Part shown: positions 60,750 through 64,000 of the stretch, in pieces
Layout: each line of letters opens with the position of its first letter
How positions within the stretch are numbered: the first letter of the stretch is position 1
DNA from: Panacagrimonas sp965216805
GTDB lineage: Bacteria > Pseudomonadota > Gammaproteobacteria > Nevskiales > Nevskiaceae
Direction: 5' to 3'
Assembly (NCBI RefSeq): GCF_965216805.1
Contig: NZ_CBDCGN010000003.1
Location: forward strand, 1,488,001-1,552,000
Length of the DNA stretch: 64,000 nucleotides
Translations under genes and position numbers: made by a program
The notes under the pieces: generated by a model
The model's input: only the letters and a program-made list of their open reading frames with translations
Database searches by the model: none
Told to the model about the DNA's origin: nothing

Positions 60750-61655
60750 ATGAATCTCAACGACCTAGATCTCAATTTACTGCGGGTTTTCAACCAGCTC
60801 ATGATCGAGCGGCGCGTGTCCAGCGTCGCCGAATCCCTGGGCGTCTCGCAGCCGGCGGTCAGCAATGCGCTCAAGCGCCTGCGCGGCCTGCTGGGAGACG
60901 AACTGTTCCTGCGCACCGCGCAGGGCATGCAGCCGACCCCGTTGGCCGAGCAGTTGGCCGAGCCGATCGCCTATGCGATCGATACCATCCGCGCGGCGAT
61001 GAACCAGCAGGTGACGTTCGAGCCGGCGACCGCACAGCGCAATTTCCTGCTGGGCCTGAACGATCTGGGGGAGAGCTATTTCCTGCCGCCGCTGTTGTCG
61101 CGCTTGAGCGAACAGGCGCCGGGCGTGACCATCACCACCGTGCGCAACAACAATCTGAGTCTCAAGGAGGACATGGAAAGCGGCCGGGTGGACGTGTCGA
61201 TGGGCTTGTTGCCGCAGTTGCAGGGCAGCTTCTTCCGTCAGCGCCTGTTCCGACAGCGCTTCGTGTGGGCGTTCAGCAAGAATCACCCGCTGACGCGCAA
61301 GAAATCGCTGACCTTGGATGATTTCATCGCCGCCGATCATGTGGTGGTGGTGTCGCCAGGGACCGGTCACGGCGAGGTGGACCGCCTGCTTGAGCGCAAG
61401 GGCATCGAGCGCAAGGTGCGACTGACCGTGCCGCATTTCAGCGCGCTGGGCCATATCCTGCACGGCACCGACCTGGTGGCGACCTTGCCGGCGCGCATGG
61501 CCGAGGTGATTGCCGAGCCTTTCGGTCTGATCCATGCACCGCACCCGGTGGCGCTGCCGGAGGTCTCCATCGATATTTTCTGGCATGCCAAGCTGCACCG
61601 CGATCCGGCCAATCAATGGCTGCGGCGGATGATCTTCGATCTGTTCTCGGAGTAG
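60750..61655 (+). CDS. NahR-like LysR-family regulator, copy 1
   Basis: A LysR-type activator of 301 residues. The N-terminal helix-turn-helix DLNLLRVFNQLMIERRVSSVAESLGVSQPAVSNALKRL is close to NahR, and the effector domain shares ISTVR/ITTVRNNN-type, GTGHGEVDRLL, VPHFSALGHIL and FWHAKLHRDPANQWLRRMIFDLF with it. NahR responds to salicylate and activates naphthalene genes. GGGAG precedes the ATG. It stands next to a NahAa-like reductase and is paralogous to the protein at 62832. Confidence 0.88.
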   Translation: MNLNDLDLNLLRVFNQLMIERRVSSVAESLGVSQPAVSNALKRLRGLLGDELFLRTAQGMQPTPLAEQLAEPIAYAIDTIRAAMNQQVTFEPATAQRNFLLGLNDLGESYFLPPLLSRLSEQAPGVTITTVRNNNLSLKEDMESGRVDVSMGLLPQLQGSFFRQRLFRQRFVWAFSKNHPLTRKKSLTLDDFIAADHVVVVSPGTGHGEVDRLLERKGIERKVRLTVPHFSALGHILHGTDLVATLPARMAEVIAEPFGLIHAPHPVALPEVSIDIFWHAKLHRDPANQWLRRMIFDLFSE

Positions 61656-61748
61656 CCTGTCCCTGCGTGATGCAGACAAAACTCCGGCCGATCAGGACCG
61701 GCGGCTCAGGCAATGAACTGAACTGATCGGTCGCCTTTCCCCATGAAC

Positions 61749-61764
61749 AGGATTTGGGAATCCT
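61749..61764 (+). promoter_or_regulatory. Hairpin covering the ribosome binding site of the NahAa-like gene
   Basis: AGGATT-TGGG-AATCCT forms a 6-base-pair stem that includes the only AGGA before the TTG start at 61766. It may limit translation of the reductase. Confidence 0.4.
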
Positions 61765-61765
61765 C

Positions 61766-62755
61766 TTGGAATTACTCGTTCGACCTTTTGGGCAGGTGCT
61801 GAGTCCGCAACCGGACCAGACGCTGCTGCGCGCGCTGCGCGCTGGCGAGGTGCCCATTTCCTACAGCTGCGAAGACGGTCGTTGTGGCCTGTGCCGCTGC
61901 CGTCTGTTGCGCGGGCGCGTGGTCGAAACGGGGCGGCCGCCGCGGCAGTTGTTCGGTTGTGCCGGGCGCTACGTGCTGGCTTGCCAAAGCACCATGGCCG
62001 AGGACAGCGTGATCGAGATTCCCGATCCTCGGGACGTCGTCATCCACCCGGCGCGGCGCATGCGTGCCAAGGTGCTGGGCATTGAGCCTCTGACCCACAA
62101 CGTGCGCCTGTTGCGGCTGAATCCGGAGGGCAGCTTGTCGTATTCGCCGGGACAGTTCGTGGAGGTGGAACTCGGCCGCGGACTCAATCGCATGTATTCC
62201 ATGGCCGGCTTGGCCGAGGACGGAGAATTGCAGTTCCACGTGCGTATCCATCCGCACGGTCGCGCGTCCCACGTGATTGGAAAGACCCTCAAGCCCGGCG
62301 ACACGGTACGCGTGCGCGGTCCATACGGCGTGTCGTATCTGCGGCAGTTCCACGATGCACCGATTCTGTGCGTGTCCGCCGGCACCGGCCTGGCACCATT
62401 GAAATCGCTGCTGCGCGGCATGATCGAGCTGCGCATGATGAATCCGGTGCATGTGTATGTCGGCTTCATGTCGCGCGAAGAGGTGTATGACCTCGAAGCC
62501 CTGTCCGGGCTGCTGGCGCGCGTGCCAGGCCTGCGCTCGTCGCACGTCATGGTGGCCTCAGGGAGGATCGAGCGCGGCCTGCGGCGCGGCCTGCTGACCG
62601 AGGCCATCGAGTCCGACCTGGGCAAGCTGCGGGACTGGCATGCGCACGTGTTCGGGTCGCCGTTCGCGGTAGACGCCACGGTGCAGATGTTGCGCCGCAA
62701 CGAGATTCACGAGGATCGTCTTCATGCCGATCCCTTTCACTCCGTCGGCAATTGA
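61766..62755 (+). CDS. nahAa: NahAa-like ferredoxin reductase of naphthalene dioxygenase
   Basis: An iron-sulphur flavoprotein of 329 residues with a [2Fe-2S] domain ISYSCEDGRCGLCRCR (C35, C40, C43, C73), an FAD motif RMYSMAGL, an NAD segment SAGTGLAPLKSLLRG and a C-terminal LHADPFH. It aligns with NahAa from its first residues (LELLVRP against MELLIQP), so a TTG at 61766 is the likely start; another TTG at 61754 is possible. It should reduce the ferredoxin of the dioxygenase at 53694. It lies between the two NahR-like genes. Confidence 0.85.
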   Translation: MELLVRPFGQVLSPQPDQTLLRALRAGEVPISYSCEDGRCGLCRCRLLRGRVVETGRPPRQLFGCAGRYVLACQSTMAEDSVIEIPDPRDVVIHPARRMRAKVLGIEPLTHNVRLLRLNPEGSLSYSPGQFVEVELGRGLNRMYSMAGLAEDGELQFHVRIHPHGRASHVIGKTLKPGDTVRVRGPYGVSYLRQFHDAPILCVSAGTGLAPLKSLLRGMIELRMMNPVHVYVGFMSREEVYDLEALSGLLARVPGLRSSHVMVASGRIERGLRRGLLTEAIESDLGKLRDWHAHVFGSPFAVDATVQMLRRNEIHEDRLHADPFHSVGN

Positions 62756-62831
62756 TCGGCGTCTTCGATAACTGCGGTGAGGGTTCAACCGTCGGGCGCC
62801 CCGGTTTCGGTGTCGGATAGCATCGCCGCAC

Positions 62832-63749
62832 ATGGACCTCAATGAAGTCGATCTGAACCTGCTGCGGGTCTTTCATCGGGTGATGATCGATCGCAGCGTG
62901 TCTGCTGCGGCCGTGGCCTTGGGCATGTCGCAGCCTGCGGTGAGCGCTGCGCTCAAGCGGCTGCGCGCGCTGCTGCACGACGAGCTGTTCCTGCGCACCG
63001 CGCGCGGCATGCAGCCCACGGTTCTGGCCGAGGCCCTGCAGGCGCCGGTGGCCTTGGCCATCGAAACCTTGCGCGACGCGCTGCGGCGGCCGGGAAGATT
63101 CGATCCGGCCACCGCGGAGGGTGGCTTCCGGCTCAGCCTGACCGACATCGGCGAGATCTATTTCCTGCCGCCGCTGCTCGCGCGGCTCGATGCGCAGGCG
63201 CCGGGCATCAGCCTGAGCACGGTGCGCATCGACCACGGCAGCCTGCGCGAGGACCTGGAAAGCGGCCGGGTCGATGCGGCGATCGGCCTGCTGCCGCAGT
63301 TGCAGGGCAGTGTTTTCCGCCAGCGCCTGTTCCGCCAGCGCTATGTGCTGGCGATGCGTGCCGACCATCCGCTGGCGCTACGCCAGCGGCTGAGCCTGCG
63401 CGATTTCACCGAGGCGGAGCACGTTCGGGTGGTGTCGCCGGGTACCGGGCATGGCGAGGTGGATCGCCTGCTCGAGCGTCGCGGTATCCAGCGCAAGGTG
63501 CGCTTGAGCGTGCCGCATTTCGTTGCGGTGGGGCACATCCTGGCGGATTCAAAGCTGGTTGCGACGCTGCCGGAGCGGGTGGCGCAACGCATGCTGGCGC
63601 CGTTCGGACTGCATTGCGCCGCGCATCCGGCGCGCCTGCCGCAGACCAGCATCGATCTGTTCTGGCACGCGCGCTGTCACCGTGATCCCGGCCACCAATG
63701 GCTGCGTCGGCAGATCGTGGAGCTGTTTGCGGAGAGCAAAGCCAACTGA
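62832..63749 (+). CDS. NahR-like LysR-family regulator, copy 2
   Basis: A LysR-type regulator of 305 residues with helix-turn-helix DLNLLRVFHRVMIDRSVSAAAVALGMSQPAVSAALKRL and the NahR-type effector domain: LTDIGEIYFLPPLLARL, LSTVRIDHGSLREDLESGRVD, GTGHGEVDRLLERRGI and VPHFVAVGHIL. It is a clear paralogue of the protein at 60750. It is followed after 128 bases by the start of a gentisate/salicylate-dioxygenase-type gene, which it may control. Confidence 0.88.
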   Translation: MDLNEVDLNLLRVFHRVMIDRSVSAAAVALGMSQPAVSAALKRLRALLHDELFLRTARGMQPTVLAEALQAPVALAIETLRDALRRPGRFDPATAEGGFRLSLTDIGEIYFLPPLLARLDAQAPGISLSTVRIDHGSLREDLESGRVDAAIGLLPQLQGSVFRQRLFRQRYVLAMRADHPLALRQRLSLRDFTEAEHVRVVSPGTGHGEVDRLLERRGIQRKVRLSVPHFVAVGHILADSKLVATLPERVAQRMLAPFGLHCAAHPARLPQTSIDLFWHARCHRDPGHQWLRRQIVELFAESKAN

Positions 63750-63877
63750 GATGGCACTGATCGGGTGCCGGGTCAGCTATTTACAAACCCGATAACGCTT
63801 CTACGCCTTTATACGGTTTTCATGATCGACCTGACTGCCTAAGCTGGTGGCAATAGCAGTACGCAGCCGGAGTGCCG

Positions 63878-64000
63878 ATGAACCGCATGACCCATGACGC
63901 CGTGCCGGCCCAGGCCGAGCGCCGTGCGTTCTACCAGCGCATCGACCCGCATCATCTCACCCCGTTGTGGGAGGTGCTGTCGGCGCTGGTGCCGAAGACG
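63878..64000 (+). CDS. Gentisate/salicylate 1,2-dioxygenase-type cupin, N-terminal fragment
   Basis: Only the first 41 codons are in the window; the frame runs off the end. The visible part has AERRAFYQRIDPHHLTPLWEVLSALVPK, which matches the N-terminal pattern of gentisate 1,2-dioxygenase and related salicylate or 1-hydroxy-2-naphthoate dioxygenases (LxPLWxVLxxLxPK). These bicupin enzymes open the ring next to the carboxyl group. It would link naphthalene-derived salicylate or gentisate to central metabolism. Confidence 0.7.
   Translation, partial: MNRMTHDAVPAQAERRAFYQRIDPHHLTPLWEVLSALVPKT

Noticed and set aside
1..64000. CRISPR arrays, tRNA or rRNA genes
   Set aside because: No regularly spaced repeats and no sequence with recognisable tRNA or rRNA character were found by eye.

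Overview
The window is 64 kb of GC-rich (roughly 65%) bacterial chromosome, densely coding, with most genes starting behind good GGAGG-type ribosome binding sites. The gene content points to a gammaproteobacterium specialised in hydrocarbon degradation: DmpR/XylR, NahR and AlkS/MalT-type regulators, a wax-ester synthase next to PlsB, and TodX/XylN-type FadL porins. The Nevskiales/Solimonadaceae or an Immundisolibacter-like lineage would fit, but this is an inference from content; no rRNA or other marker gene is present.

Left part (0-20.6 kb). Housekeeping-type genes (SnoaL-like protein, DUF1653, AlkB DNA repair) are followed by an exosortase E/CPBP-protease fusion with its own VPEID-CTERM-like substrate. 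A minus-strand lipid block comes next (acyl-CoA ligase, monoacylglycerol lipase, WS/DGAT, PlsB). Plus-strand beta-oxidation genes lead into an AlkS/MalT-type activator and a XylM/CymAa-like membrane hydroxylase with its XylA-like reductase, then a FadL porin and an acyl-CoA dehydrogenase.

Middle island (20.6-25.3 kb). This stretch holds unrecognised small and membrane proteins, a MITE-like element with 21-bp terminal inverted repeats, a peptidoglycan-binding-like protein, and a compact protein carrying the SEAAR...W signature of ribosome-inactivating N-glycosidases. A SnoaL/luciferase-like monooxygenase/hydrolase operon follows (25.4-28 kb).

Aromatic island (28-64 kb). A DmpR/XylR-type sigma-54 activator precedes xylM, xylXY (benzoate/toluate dioxygenase), a second FadL and a PanE-like reductase. 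Next come phenol hydroxylase dmpLMNOP (no dmpK), ferredoxin dmpQ, catechol 2,3-dioxygenase dmpB, dmpC, dmpE and dmpH. Toluene-4-monooxygenase tmoABCDE, an alcohol dehydrogenase and dmpD follow. A naphthalene-type block nahE-nahD-nahAc-nahAd-nahB is next, then an intact IS4-family element and an IS110 pseudogene. The right end carries a TmoF-like reductase, two NahR-like LysR genes flanking a NahAa-like reductase, and the start of a gentisate/salicylate-dioxygenase-type gene cut by the window end.

How it fits together. FadL proteins bring in hydrophobic substrates. Six multicomponent oxygenases attack methyl groups, rings or carboxylated rings. Catechols go through a partial meta pathway (B, C, D, E, H present; dmpF, G, I not seen), and naphthalene-type substrates go to salicylate and probably gentisate. 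Several oxygenases lack an adjacent electron-transfer partner (xylM, xylXY, nahAcAd), while four reductases and two ferredoxins are scattered over the window, so sharing of redox partners is likely. Sigma-54 promoters with XylR/DmpR-type upstream sites can be seen before xylM and dmpL, and a weaker candidate before tmoA.
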